From NCBI GenBank assembly GCA_965220055.1, contig CBDCPE010000003.1, positions 1 to 64,000 on the forward strand: DNA of 64,000 nucleotides, in the 5' to 3' direction. The position numbers and the translations under genes are program-made. How positions within the stretch are numbered: the first letter of the stretch is position 1; each line of letters starts with the position of its first letter. The DNA is from Bin87 sp965220055. Lineage in GTDB: Bacteria; Chloroflexota; Dehalococcoidia; Lucifugimonadales; UBA3495. Below the pieces are notes generated by a model. That model was not told the origin of the DNA, searched no databases, and saw nothing but the letters and a program-made list of their open reading frames with translations. Shown here piece after piece: positions 9,364 to 17,940 of the stretch.

Positions 9364-10709
9364 GATTTGTTGTTGTCCAGTGATTCTGTCCGTTTGAATG
9401 GAAAGCGCAAATGTCCGGTCGGTTAGTTAGCGACGGTTGCGGGCTCGCGTAACGCTTGCAGCTTGGCGCGTTCCGGCGCGCTGAGCTGCTTGGTAGGTGG
9501 CTTCTCGGCATGCGCGTACTTGCGCACGGTGTCTCGAGCGATCCCGAGTTCCCTGGCAATGGCCCGCAGGGACAGCCCCCTTCAGCCGGGCCTGCTGGAT
9601 CGCCTTCCACCGGGCCAATTGGGTGGGCGGGGGCGTACGCCCCCGCGGGTTCGATGCTTGGCTGGCGGTGTCCTTCTCAGGGGTGTCCTTCTCAGGGGTG
9701 TCCTTCTCAGGGGTGTCCTTCTCAGCGGCGTCTTTCCCGCCGACAGCCTTGACCGAGGCCTCGTCGATGCGCACCGGTTCCAGGGCGGCCAGACGACGTT
9801 GCTGGGACCTGCTGATGTGGTGATCCCCCACGCTGCTGACGATGCGTTTGAGTTCGGGTCCGGGAGACCAAGCGGTGACCGACGCCCACAGCGCGCCCAT
9901 CCGCGGCGGTGGCTCCTGCGTGGCCACATATGGCCCTGGTACTGGATGATGAGTTCCCCGTCGGGCCGTTCCAACACGTCGACCCGTAGGCCAGCATAGC
10001 TGGGACGTGCCCCATCGGGCAGCAGTTGCAGTACCCGCCAGTGGTACTTCACCGTGTTGTCCCGAGCCACCTTGCGGGTGTCCTTGAAGCACCGGATTTC
10101 CGACAGGCAGAGGTCAGGGTCCACCGGACGATAGGCAGCTTCCGGATGCTCCGGCTTGACGGCGAAGCGAGCATTGAACCGGGGCAGGAAGTCCTCCAGC
10201 ACGGCCGTGGCCTGGTCGATGGTCCTGGCGCCAGCCAGACGCAGTTCGGTGACCAGCCGGTCCTGGAAGGTTCCTGCCGCTCGTTCGACCCGGCCCTTGG
10301 CCTGGGGTGAGCGGGCGAAGATCTGTCGAATACCCAGTTCCTGCAATGACCTGGTGAACTGGGTGGCTTCCGCCGCGGTCTCCGGCTTGCGGGCGTTGTG
10401 CTTGAAGACGGCGTGGCGGTCGCTGTACAGCGCCAGGGGAATGCCCCAGTCCTCAATCAGCCCCTCCAGCAGCATGAAGTAGCCCCGGGTGTCCTCCCCG
10501 GTGCGAAGACGGCGTTGACCACGGCGCCGGTGGCATCGTCCACCGCCAGCAACAGCACAAACTTCGGCCCTCGGTCCTCCAGCCAAGCGTGATGGCTGCC
10601 GTCCAGTTGCACCAGCATCCCCGCTTGGGGCATGCGCTGACGCCGGAAACGGTGTTGCGGTGAGCGCCGGCTGCGGGGGCTGCCGATGCCCGCCCTGGTC
10701 AGAATGCGC
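9364..10709 (-). pseudogene. ISNCY (IS1202-like) transposase, truncated and frameshifted
   Basis: On the minus strand the reading starts abruptly at ILTRAGIGSPRSRR, continues through VQLDGSHHAWL and DDATGAVVNAVF, and shifts frame near 10495. It then runs through YSDRHAVF, SPQAKGRVERAAGTFQDRL and ARPSYAGLRVDVLERPDGE. It shifts again near 9925 and ends in a tail with EKDTP repeats and a helix-turn-helix (its second half is clearer in the copy at 15194). The DDE core is recognisable as the IS1202-like ISNCY group. The N-terminal end is cut at 10709/10710 by the start of the integrase-type element. The 3' end is set at about 9364 because identity with the second copy stops there. Confidence 0.8.
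9670..9729. repeat. 15-bp in-frame tandem repeat (EKDTP codons)
   Basis: The unit GTCCTTCTCAGGGGT occurs three times exactly (9670-9714), then once more with a changed end. In protein it reads EKDTP on the minus strand. The second copy of the same transposase tail (15194 onward) has a single unit, so the array expanded after the two copies separated. Confidence 0.9.
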
Positions 10710-10787
10710 TGTCCCGCGTCAACTAAATATGCCGAATGGCATTGCCTCAACAAAAACGTTACCCACGCCGAATGGTTGCCTCAACTA

Positions 10788-11879
10788 GTGTCCTGTATTC
10801 AAAGTTCGCTGGCAAAAGTGGGCGACGTTGGCCAGGATTTGGTCGGCGGTCTTGGTCCAGACAAAAGGTTTGGGGTCTTCGTTGGTGACGTCCAGGTAGC
10901 GGTAGATGGCAGTCTCCAGTTCTGCGCTGCTCTGATGCACGCCGCGGCGCAACTGCTTTTCGGTGAGCAGACCGAACCAGCGCTCCACCAGGTTCAGCCA
11001 CGAGGCGCTGGTGGGTGTGAAGTGCATATGGAAGCGGGGCCGCTTGGCAAACCAGTTCCGGATCAGCGCCGTCTTGTGGGTGGCGTAGTTGTCCGCGATC
11101 AGGTGGACGTCGAGGTCGGCGGGCACCTCGGCCTCGATGGTATCGAGGAATTTGCGGAACTCCACGGCCCGGTGCCGTTGGTGGCAACGACCAATCACCT
11201 TGCCGGTCCTGGTGTCTAAGGCGGCGAACAGCGAAGTGGTGCCGTGACGCAGGTAATCATGGGTGCGCCGTTCCACTTGTCCCGGGCGCATGGGCAATAG
11301 CGGACGGGTGCGATCCAACGCCTGGATCTGGGACTTCTCGTCCACGCACAGGACCAACGCCCGATCCGGTGGATTCAGGTATAGCCCCACCACGTCCCTG
11401 ACCTTCTCGATGAAGAAGGGGTCCGACGACAACTTGAAAGTCTCCGTGCGGTGTGGCTGCAATCCGAAGGCCCGCCAGATGCGGCTGACCGTGTTGTGGC
11501 TCAGCCCGCTGCGCTGGGCCATGGACCGGGTGCTCCAATGGGTCGCGTCCCGGGGCACGGTCTCCAGCGTCAGCGTAATCACACGCTCCACATCGTCATC
11601 GGTAACCGCTCGAGGCCGTCCGCTGCGCGGTTCGTCCGACAGTCCGTCCAGCCTCCGTTCCAGGAACCGGGAACGCCATTTCCCCACCGTCTCATCGGAC
11701 ACTCCCAGGTCGGTGCCCACCGTGGTATTGCTGCGGCCTTCGGCACAGCCCAAAATCATTCTGGCCCGCAGCGCCAAAGCTTGCGCCGTTTTCGGACGAC
11801 GAACCCACCGCTCCAAGGTTTCACGCTCCACGTCATCCAAAATTAGCGGCGGCATTGGTCGTCCGATTGCCATGGTCAT
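10788..11879 (-). CDS. IS630-family transposase, intact
   Basis: The single open frame encodes about 364 residues. It has an N-terminal helix-turn-helix (GVSDETVGKWRSRFL) and a second helical region (GLSHNTVSRIWRAFG). The DDE triad lies in LVLCVDEKSQ, HLIADNYATHK and SWLNLVERWFGLL. Unlike the IS630 at 4522-5743 it needs no frameshift. The frame's stop falls right at the element's left end (near 10785-10790), a common arrangement in which the terminal repeat supplies the end of the gene. Starts at 11879 or one codon later are both possible. Confidence 0.92.
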
Positions 11880-11952
11880 CCTCCTCTGGGCTGCTAACCC
11901 GGAGGATACCTCATCGCGAATACTATTACAATGAACTTCAGTTACACCACAC
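10788..11952 (-). mobile_element. Complete IS630-family element, TA-flanked (second type)
   Basis: The 1165-bp element is bounded by TA at 10786-10787 and 11953-11954. Ends read GTGTCCTGTATTCAAAGTTC on the left and, inverted, GTGTGGTGTAACTGAAGTTC on the right, an imperfect terminal repeat. It is inserted in the left subterminal repeats of the integrase-type element. Confidence 0.85.
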
Positions 11953-12178
11953 TAGAATGTTACCGAAAAGTCGGGAGGCAGCCACGTGGGAGGAGGCATC
12001 AGCAGGATGGCAAAACAGGAATTATTGATAACGATACGGGACCGTTACCGCGAGTCATCCAAAAAGGACAAGGGCCGAATCCTCGATGAGTTCATCGCCG
12101 TAACCGGCCACCACCGCAAGCACGGTATCCGGCTGTTGGGGCAGTCCGGCGACGCTGGGGAGAAACCGTCAATGATCA

Positions 12179-12212
12179 AGGGCCAGCGCATCTATAGGGC
12201 CGGCGCATCTAT
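12179..12212. repeat. 17-bp tandem duplication in a transposase
   Basis: AGGGCCAGCGCATCTAT is followed directly by AGGGCCGGCGCATCTAT (one difference). Removing one unit restores the reading GQRIYDEAVREAVIVIW, so the duplication is the frame-breaking lesion. Confidence 0.9.
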
Positions 12213-12518
12213 GATGAAGCAGTACGCGAGGCGGTGATCGTAATCTGGGAGGCGGCCGACCGTATCTGCGGGAAGCGCCTGAAGGCGGCGCTCCCCTATC
12301 TGGTGGAATCCATGGAGCGTCATGGGCACCTTGACCTGGATCCCGAAGTGCGACCGCGGCTAATGGCGGCCAGCGCGGCCACATTGGATCGGCTGCTGAA
12401 ACCCATCCGTCCCACCGCGGGGAGCCGGCGCAGACGCCGGCGCGGGCGGCCCATGGGGAAGCGGGTTCCGGTGCGGACCTACAACGACTGGAATGGACCG
12501 CCGCCGGGCTTTCTGGAA

Positions 12519-12556
12519 ATAGACCTGGTGGCTCACTATAGACCTGGTGGCTCACT
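12519..12556. repeat. 19-bp exact tandem duplication in the same transposase
   Basis: ATAGACCTGGTGGCTCACT occurs twice head to tail. Removing one unit gives EIDLVAHCGGS, around the first catalytic Asp. Because 17 plus 19 is 36, the second lesion returns the sequence to the original frame. Confidence 0.92.
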
Positions 12557-12708
12557 GCGGCGGATCCGTGTCCGGATCATTCATCCACCGTCTGGTCGCA
12601 ACCGACATTTGCACCGGCTGGACCGAAGCGGTACCCCTCCTAGCCCGGGAGCAGTCTCTGGTTGTGGAGGGGCTGGAGGCCATCTCGCAGCAGTTGCCCT
12701 TTCCCATC

Positions 12709-12806
12709 CTTGGCATCGACTCCTTGGCATCGACTCCTTGGCATCGACTCCTTGGCATCGACTCCTTGGCATCGACTCCTTGGCATCGACTCCTTGGCAT
12801 CGACTC
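12709..12806. repeat. 14-bp unit repeated seven times
   Basis: CTTGGCATCGACTC is repeated seven times without interruption. Six extra units are 84 bp, so the frame is kept and 28 residues are inserted just before the second catalytic Asp region (IDSDNDG). Confidence 0.95.
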
Positions 12807-13729
12807 CGATAACGACGGCGCGTTCATCAACGAAACGCTGATCACATACTGCGCCAACCGCGGCATCGAGTTCACCCGGTCCCGACCTTACCGCAGCAAC
12901 GACCAGGGATGGATTGAGCAGAAGAACGGTTCCGTGGTACGACGCTTCGTCGGCCATGACCGGTATTCGGGACAGGTGGCTGGCCTAATCGCCCTGTAAA
13001 TCGACACATGGCCTATCTCTACGGAGCGCTGCGTCGGTACGTGAACTATTTCCAGCCCTCATTCAAGCTGATCGACAAGACCAGGGATGGCTCCACCACC
13101 GTCAAGCATTACAGTCAGCCCGCCACGCCCGGCGACCGGCTGATCCAGCACGACGCAACCGGCGCTGAGCTGAAAGCCTCACTTGAGGAATATCGGACTG
13201 GGTTGGACCCGGTGTTGCTGCTGCACACCATCCGTGAAGCCCAGTCGGCGCTGGTGGCAACCACGTCTCCGGGTGTGCGGGAAACGCCAGCAGGAGAAAG
13301 CCTCGAACGGTTCCTCGCCAAGTTGCCCAATCTGTGGCGGCAGGGCGAAACACGTCCCACACACGCCGCGCGAGTGCGAGGTCCGCGGCATTGGCGCACC
13401 CGCCAAGACCCCTTCGAGGGCGTTTGGAGCGACGTGTTGGGGTGGTTGCAGGCAGAGCCGGATGCCACGGGCAAGGCGCCGATGGCACGGTTGCAGTCGG
13501 AACACCCGGACCGTTTCACCGAAGCGCAGCTGCGAACCTTGCAACGCCGGGTGAAAGATTGGCGGGGCATCATGGCCAAAAATCTCGTTTATGCTTCGTC
13601 CAACGCAGGCTCGGCGGAACCAGCTGGACTGCCGGAACTGGACCTGTTTGGAGCGGATCCCAAGTGCTAGAGTTTCGGTAACATTCTTCGGTGAGGCAAC
13701 AGGGAGACATTCCTTATTGTCGTCTATCA

Positions 13730-13761
13730 ACGAGGCCGCGGTCAAGGCTGTCGGCGGGAAA
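13730..13761 (+). pseudogene. ISNCY transposase tail, copy 2, left piece
   Basis: The 32 bases encode EAAVKAVGGK, matching EASVKAVGGK of the ISNCY copy at 9364-10709 (minus strand). The text is cut at 13762 by the IS66 element and resumes at 15202 (one 8-bp duplication repeated). Confidence 0.75.
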
Positions 13762-15193
13762 GTAACTGTTCAGAGTTGGTGGGGTGAATTGGGCGAACTT
13801 GGTTTGCGGGTGGCTGGCTTTGGGGGCGGTGGTTATGTCATATAACTGGGATGGATACCGAAATCAATCTCAGGACCGCCGACCGGGATGTCCTGATTGG
13901 CATCATAGTCCGACAGCAGGCCGTCATCGAGCGGCTGGAGAAGCGGATTGCCCAGTTGGAAGGCCAAGCCAAACCCCAAAGCTCCCGCCGGATGCCCGGT
14001 CTGAAGCCCAAAGCGGACCGGGAGCCAGCACGTCCCAAGGAGCCACGCAAACCCCGGTTTCACGGCTTTGCCCGATCCCGCATGACGCCCACCCACCGAG
14101 TGGAGCATGTGGTGGAGCAGTGTCCCGACTGCGGGACCCACTTGTCCGGAGGCTGGGCCCAGCGCACTCGGGAGGTCATCGACCTGCCCCAGGTTCCGGC
14201 GCAGGTAACCGAGCACGTTTACCTGGCCCGCACCTGTCCACAGTGCCGACGCTGCTGTGTTCCCAAAGCACAACTGGACGGCGTGGTGATGGGCAAGCAG
14301 CGTCTGGGGGTCAATGTCATCAGCCTGATTGCAGCCCTGCGGGAGGAGGCCAGGCTGCCGTTACGCACCATCCAATGGTACCTGGACACCGTGCACGGGC
14401 TGCGCCTCAGCCTGGGCGCCATCGTAAATGCCACACGCACCGTGGCGGGCAAAGCGCAGACCGAACTGGCGGGCATACTGGAGCGCGTCCGCGGCAGCCC
14501 AGTGGTCCACGCCGATGAGACCGGCTGGCGTGAAGACGGACACAACGGCTACGTGTGGACTTTCAGCACCTCCGACCAGCGGTACTTCCTGCGGCGTGGT
14601 CGGGGCAAGGCCGTGGTCGACGAAGTCCTGGGCAAGGAGTTTGCTGGCGTGCTGGTCAGCGACTTCTATGCCGCCTACCACCATTACGACGCTCCCAAGC
14701 AACGCTGCTGGGCTCACCTGCTGCGGGACATCCACGACCTGCGTGTCCTCTACCCTGATGATAGATCACTGGCCCAGTGGGCTGACGCCGTCCACCAACT
14801 CTACCGTCAGGCCACGACCTTTACCCACCCTTCAGAACCACCACGCCGCACCGCCCAACTGACCCTGGAAAGGCGACTGCTGGCCCTCTGCCGTCCATTC
14901 CGGGACGACCCGTCGGCCGTCCCGGCCAGACTGTGCCGACGCATGGAGAAGCACATCAAGGAACTCTTCGTCTTCGTGGCCCAACCGGAAGTGCCGCCGG
15001 ACAACAATGCCGCCGAGCGCAGCCGGCGCCATTTGGTGGTCAGCCGCAAGGTCAGCGGGGGCACCCGCTCAGCGCAGGGCACCGACACCAAGATGACGCT
15101 GGCCTCAATCTTCGGCACCTGGCGAGCACAAGCTCTCAACCCCATCGCTGCCTGCCGTCAACTGCTCACTTCCCCTCAACTCTGAACTGTTAC
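13762..15193 (+). mobile_element. Complete IS66-family element (tnpC only) with 8-bp target duplication
   Basis: The 1432-bp element has 17-bp terminal inverted repeats with one mismatch (13762-13778 and 15177-15193). The flanking octamer GCGGGAAA is present at 13754-13761 and 15194-15201, the 8-bp duplication typical of IS66. Removing it rejoins the ISNCY tail (AVGGKDAAEKDT). Only a TnpC-type gene is present, as in the ISBst12 subgroup. Confidence 0.93.
13851..15185 (+). CDS. tnpC: IS66-family transposase (TnpC type)
   Basis: The 444-residue protein has an N-terminal coiled coil (about residues 15-45). Next come a zinc-binding region with two Cys pairs (CPDCG, CPQCRRCC), then the DDE core with Asp in VHADETGWR, Asp in VLVSDFYAAYHHY and Glu in PPDNNAAERSRRH. 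It is intact and of normal length for the single-gene IS66 subgroup. The start is the first ATG, with no strong ribosome-binding site. It is the likely source type of the remnant at 8676-9144. Confidence 0.93.
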   Translation: MDTEINLRTADRDVLIGIIVRQQAVIERLEKRIAQLEGQAKPQSSRRMPGLKPKADREPARPKEPRKPRFHGFARSRMTPTHRVEHVVEQCPDCGTHLSGGWAQRTREVIDLPQVPAQVTEHVYLARTCPQCRRCCVPKAQLDGVVMGKQRLGVNVISLIAALREEARLPLRTIQWYLDTVHGLRLSLGAIVNATRTVAGKAQTELAGILERVRGSPVVHADETGWREDGHNGYVWTFSTSDQRYFLRRGRGKAVVDEVLGKEFAGVLVSDFYAAYHHYDAPKQRCWAHLLRDIHDLRVLYPDDRSLAQWADAVHQLYRQATTFTHPSEPPRRTAQLTLERRLLALCRPFRDDPSAVPARLCRRMEKHIKELFVFVAQPEVPPDNNAAERSRRHLVVSRKVSGGTRSAQGTDTKMTLASIFGTWRAQALNPIAACRQLLTSPQL

Positions 15194-15524
15194 GCGGGAA
15201 AGACGCCGCTGAGAAGGACACCGCCAGCCAAGCATCGAACCCGCGGGGGCGTACGCCCACGCCCACCCAATTGGCCCGGTGGAAGGCGATCCAGCAGGCC
15301 CGGCTGAAGGGGCTGTCCCTGCGGGCCATTGCCAGGGAACTCGGGATCGCTCGAGACACCGTGCGCAAGTACGCGCATGCCGAGAAGCCACCTACCAAGC
15401 AGCTCAGCGCGCCGGAACGCGCCAAGCTGAAAGCGTTACACGAGCCCGCAACCATCGCTAACTAACCGACCGGACATTTGCGCTTTCCATTCAAACGGAC
15501 AGAATCGCTGGACAACAACAAATC
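15194..15524 (+). pseudogene. ISNCY transposase tail, copy 2, right piece
   Basis: After the IS66, the reading resumes as GKDAAEKDTASQASNPRG, then LARWKAIQQARLKGLSLRAI and GIARDTVRKYAHAEKPPTK, ending at 15465. LSLRAIARELGIARDTVRKY is a clear helix-turn-helix. Non-coding sequence up to about 15524 matches the 3' end of the other copy at 9364. Only the C-terminal tail survives here. Confidence 0.8.
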
Positions 15525-15623
15525 TGGCAGGGTGGGAAACCGATGCAAGCGCGGATGCGTAGTTACCTGACAGTGGGCGGTTCCGCGCACTGTGCACGCC
15601 TGTGGTAGGATATTTGCCCTATC

Positions 15624-16619
15624 GTGGAAACACTCAGAACATTGCGCACAGCGCTGACCAGTTGGTATGTCGCCGCACCGGCGGCCGTGATTCTCGGCCT
15701 GGTGATCGGGGCGGTGGTATTTTTCTTCGTCGCTCCCGGCAAGCCGGCCGTTGGCGTGATCAACATACCGTTCACCGTGATCGAGGAGAACTCGGCGTTC
15801 GTCATCGGGCAACACATCGACTACGCCCTCGGAGACGACTCGATAAAGGCGGTGGTCATCGCGCTGTCCAGCCCGGGCGGTGGTGCGTCTTCCAGCGAAC
15901 GCCTGTACCTCCACACCCGACGACTCCGTGACGAAAAGCCGGTGGTCATCGTGATGCATGGGCTGGTTGCCAGCGGCGGTTTCATGATGTCAATGGGAGG
16001 CAATTACAGCTTCGCGCAGCCGTCGTCGTTGGTCGGCAACGTCGGCGTGGTCGGTATATCGGGCGGGACAATTCCGACGATTTGGCCGGAAATCATAACG
16101 ACTACCGGCCCACACAAGCTGACCGGCGGTCCAAGGCAGCACTGGGTCGAACTGATAGACCATTTGAAGGACGGGTTCGCCCAGATCGTGATCCAGGAGC
16201 GTGGCGATCGGCTGAGGATGAGCGAGACAGAACTGCTGGAAGGGAAAATCTATGCCGGATCGGCGGCGGTCTCGTGGGGATTGGTCGACGAGATCGGCAC
16301 AACCAGCGATGGGGTAGAGAAAGCGGCGGAACTGGCCGGCCTCGGCAGATACGACGTCTTCGACGTCAACGCGGCGGTTTTCGAGAAGCACGGATGGCGC
16401 GCGCAGCTCTCGTACGTGCCGCAGCGGGAAGCCTCGGCGGGTGACGCCGAGGCTTCCGCTCAGTCCAAATCGAGCCGCGACGGTGCAACGTCCGAAGATC
16501 AGTACGGGCAACCCGTGACCGGGGCCCCGGGTCAGGAACAGGTGAACCCGCTTGCTGACTTCCCGATAGATATTGGGCAGCCGAACATCTACTACCTGTA
16601 CGCAGGCTATGGCCGCTAA
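15624..16619 (+). CDS. Membrane-anchored S49-family peptidase (SppA/SohB-like)
   Basis: The 331-residue protein has one N-terminal membrane segment (about residues 16-38) and a ClpP-like S49 domain. The nucleophile is probably S117 in VASGGFMM. K165 in GPHKLTGG is the likely base, by position in single-domain SppA proteins. The C-terminal 50 residues are polar and probably disordered. Such enzymes cut membrane-embedded signal peptides or membrane proteins. The start is GTG at 15624. The stop overlaps the next gene's start by 11 bp, so these envelope genes form an operon with the two that follow. Confidence 0.85.
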   Translation: METLRTLRTALTSWYVAAPAAVILGLVIGAVVFFFVAPGKPAVGVINIPFTVIEENSAFVIGQHIDYALGDDSIKAVVIALSSPGGGASSSERLYLHTRRLRDEKPVVIVMHGLVASGGFMMSMGGNYSFAQPSSLVGNVGVVGISGGTIPTIWPEIITTTGPHKLTGGPRQHWVELIDHLKDGFAQIVIQERGDRLRMSETELLEGKIYAGSAAVSWGLVDEIGTTSDGVEKAAELAGLGRYDVFDVNAAVFEKHGWRAQLSYVPQREASAGDAEASAQSKSSRDGATSEDQYGQPVTGAPGQEQVNPLADFPIDIGQPNIYYLYAGYGR

Positions 16620-17937
16620 ACTCGCGGGGATATTGATCCTGCTGGTGGTCTGTATCGGCGTGGCTTTCGCCGCCGCGTACCTGGTTTTTTATCGCGGCAA
16701 CTACGACGGTCCGCCGCGAGTAGAGATTGATTTCCTGGCGCAGAGTGTCGCCAGCGCGAACGATGGGACGCAGTGGATGCCGTCCACCGCTGCACGACCG
16801 GGCGGGTTGTTGCTGGTGGACACGCTGCACAGCAATGGCTTCTCGTCAAGAGAGATTCTGACACTACGTACGCGGGTGGTTGCCCAGGGGTACGATCTGG
16901 AGTTGCTCGGCAACTTCGCGCGGGCGGCGGAGCCGGAACGCAGGGCTCAACTGTCGGAAAGGTTGCGCGAGGCGGACAGCCTGGTGGTCATAACGCCGCT
17001 GATCGCGTACTCCGCCGGCGAGGTTGACCTGATAGAAGAGTTTGTGCGCAAGGGTGGGAAGCTGGTGATGGTCTCGGATCCCGGCCGACGGGACCAGATG
17101 AACACGCTGGCCCAGCGGTTCGGCGTGCAATTCCGGCCGGACTACCTGTACAACCAGGTGGAGAACGACCAGAACTTCCAGAACATATTCGTGAGGGATT
17201 TCCAGCCCGACGAATTGACCGCCGGTTTGGACACCATCGTCCTGTTTACCGCGGGGTCGATCACATCGTCTGGCCCCGGGCTCGCGGTTGCTGATGGCCA
17301 AACCGAGTCGTCGGTTTCCGAAAACAACGGGGACCTGTACGTGATGGCGCGGGCAGCAGACAGGAACGTTCTGGCGATTTCCGATTTCACTTTCATGATA
17401 CCGCCGTACGATTCCACGGTAGACAATGACCGATTGCTGTCGAACATAATCGACTATGCCACGACCAGCGACCGCGTATTCGACCTGGCCGACTTTCCGC
17501 ATTTCTATCAGATCGGACCCGATGCCGGTGTCCAGATCCTGCTGGGCCGGCCCGAGCTGCTGGGCAGCGCCACGAACCTGAAGAAGGGTCTGGAGGATTA
17601 TGGTATTTCCGCGGACATCCAGGGAGCTGAAGATGTGAGCCGGGACACGGTTTTTCTTGGATTGCACGACGACGCGTTGCAGGTGCGGCAATACCTCCAG
17701 GCTGCGGGGGTCCGAGTCGACGATACGCTGGGGATGCCATTCGGCCTGGAACTGGACCCGGCCGGAACGGCGGTTACCGTGCTGGATCGCGAAGGAGGCC
17801 GGCACGTGTTGATATTGCTGGCCGACACGCCGGCTGATCTGAACCGGTCGGTTACGCGTCTGTTGAGCGGCGGGTTCAGGTCCGATCTGGTCAGCGAAGT
17901 AACTGGAGTTAGCACTGCAGCGGGAGCGAGTAAGTAA
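16609..17937 (+). CDS. Membrane-anchored protein with a DUF4350-like domain
   Basis: The chosen ATG at 16609 gives 442 residues beginning MAAKLAGILILLVVC, a single N-terminal membrane anchor. An upstream in-frame ATG lies deep inside the preceding gene. The middle part (LLLVDTLHSNGFSSREI, then LREADSLVVITPLIAYS, then VRKGGKLVMVSDPG) resembles the amidotransferase-like fold of DUF4350/GldG-type proteins that sit beside membrane transport or protease genes. No catalytic residues are evident. It overlaps the S49 peptidase and is 3 bp from the lipoprotein gene, which suggests a shared envelope function that I cannot name. Confidence 0.65.
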   Translation: MAAKLAGILILLVVCIGVAFAAAYLVFYRGNYDGPPRVEIDFLAQSVASANDGTQWMPSTAARPGGLLLVDTLHSNGFSSREILTLRTRVVAQGYDLELLGNFARAAEPERRAQLSERLREADSLVVITPLIAYSAGEVDLIEEFVRKGGKLVMVSDPGRRDQMNTLAQRFGVQFRPDYLYNQVENDQNFQNIFVRDFQPDELTAGLDTIVLFTAGSITSSGPGLAVADGQTESSVSENNGDLYVMARAADRNVLAISDFTFMIPPYDSTVDNDRLLSNIIDYATTSDRVFDLADFPHFYQIGPDAGVQILLGRPELLGSATNLKKGLEDYGISADIQGAEDVSRDTVFLGLHDDALQVRQYLQAAGVRVDDTLGMPFGLELDPAGTAVTVLDREGGRHVLILLADTPADLNRSVTRLLSGGFRSDLVSEVTGVSTAAGASK

Positions 17938-17940
17938 TTC

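Larger units (their letters stand above)
12007..13670 (+). pseudogene. Integrase-type transposase broken by tandem microduplications
   Basis: Pieces in alternating frames form one protein. An N-terminal region runs MAKQELLITIRDRYRES to HHRKHGIRLL. The integrase-like core has Asp in FLEIDLVAH, Asp in IDSDNDGAFIN and Glu in NDQGWIEQKNG. A C-terminal module has HWRTRQDPFEGVW and AQLRTLQRRVKDWR. The frame is lost at a 17-bp tandem duplication (12179-12212) and regained at a 19-bp tandem duplication (12519-12556). A seven-copy 14-bp repeat (12709-12806) adds 28 residues in frame, and another shift lies near 12999. The C-terminal module is homologous to the N-terminal region of IstA at 6243-7745. 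Confidence 0.85.
10710..13729. mobile_element. Decayed integrase-type element sharing both ends with the IS21
   Basis: The left end (10710-10737) is identical over 28 bases to the inverted right end of the IS21 (8534-8561). The right end (13708-13729) is identical over 22 bases to the inverted left end of the IS21 (6157-6178). Inside the ends are further repeats containing GCCGAATGG, TTGCCTCAAC and GTTACC on the left, and an inverted pair TGTTACCGAAA at about 11954-11968 and 13673-13687. Subtracting the IS630 inserted in its left end leaves about 1.85 kb, the size of a one-gene element. No target duplication is found; both flanks are pieces of ISNCY pointing outward. Confidence 0.75.

Noticed and set aside
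12709..12806. CRISPR-like array
   Set aside because: The 14-bp units are directly contiguous with no spacers and lie inside a transposase frame.
6157..13729. A single 7.6-kb composite transposon bounded by the inverted repeats at 6157 and 13729
   Set aside because: The ACAAT duplication closes the IS21 at 8561, and the second repeat belongs to the element starting at 10710. There is no duplication around the whole span.
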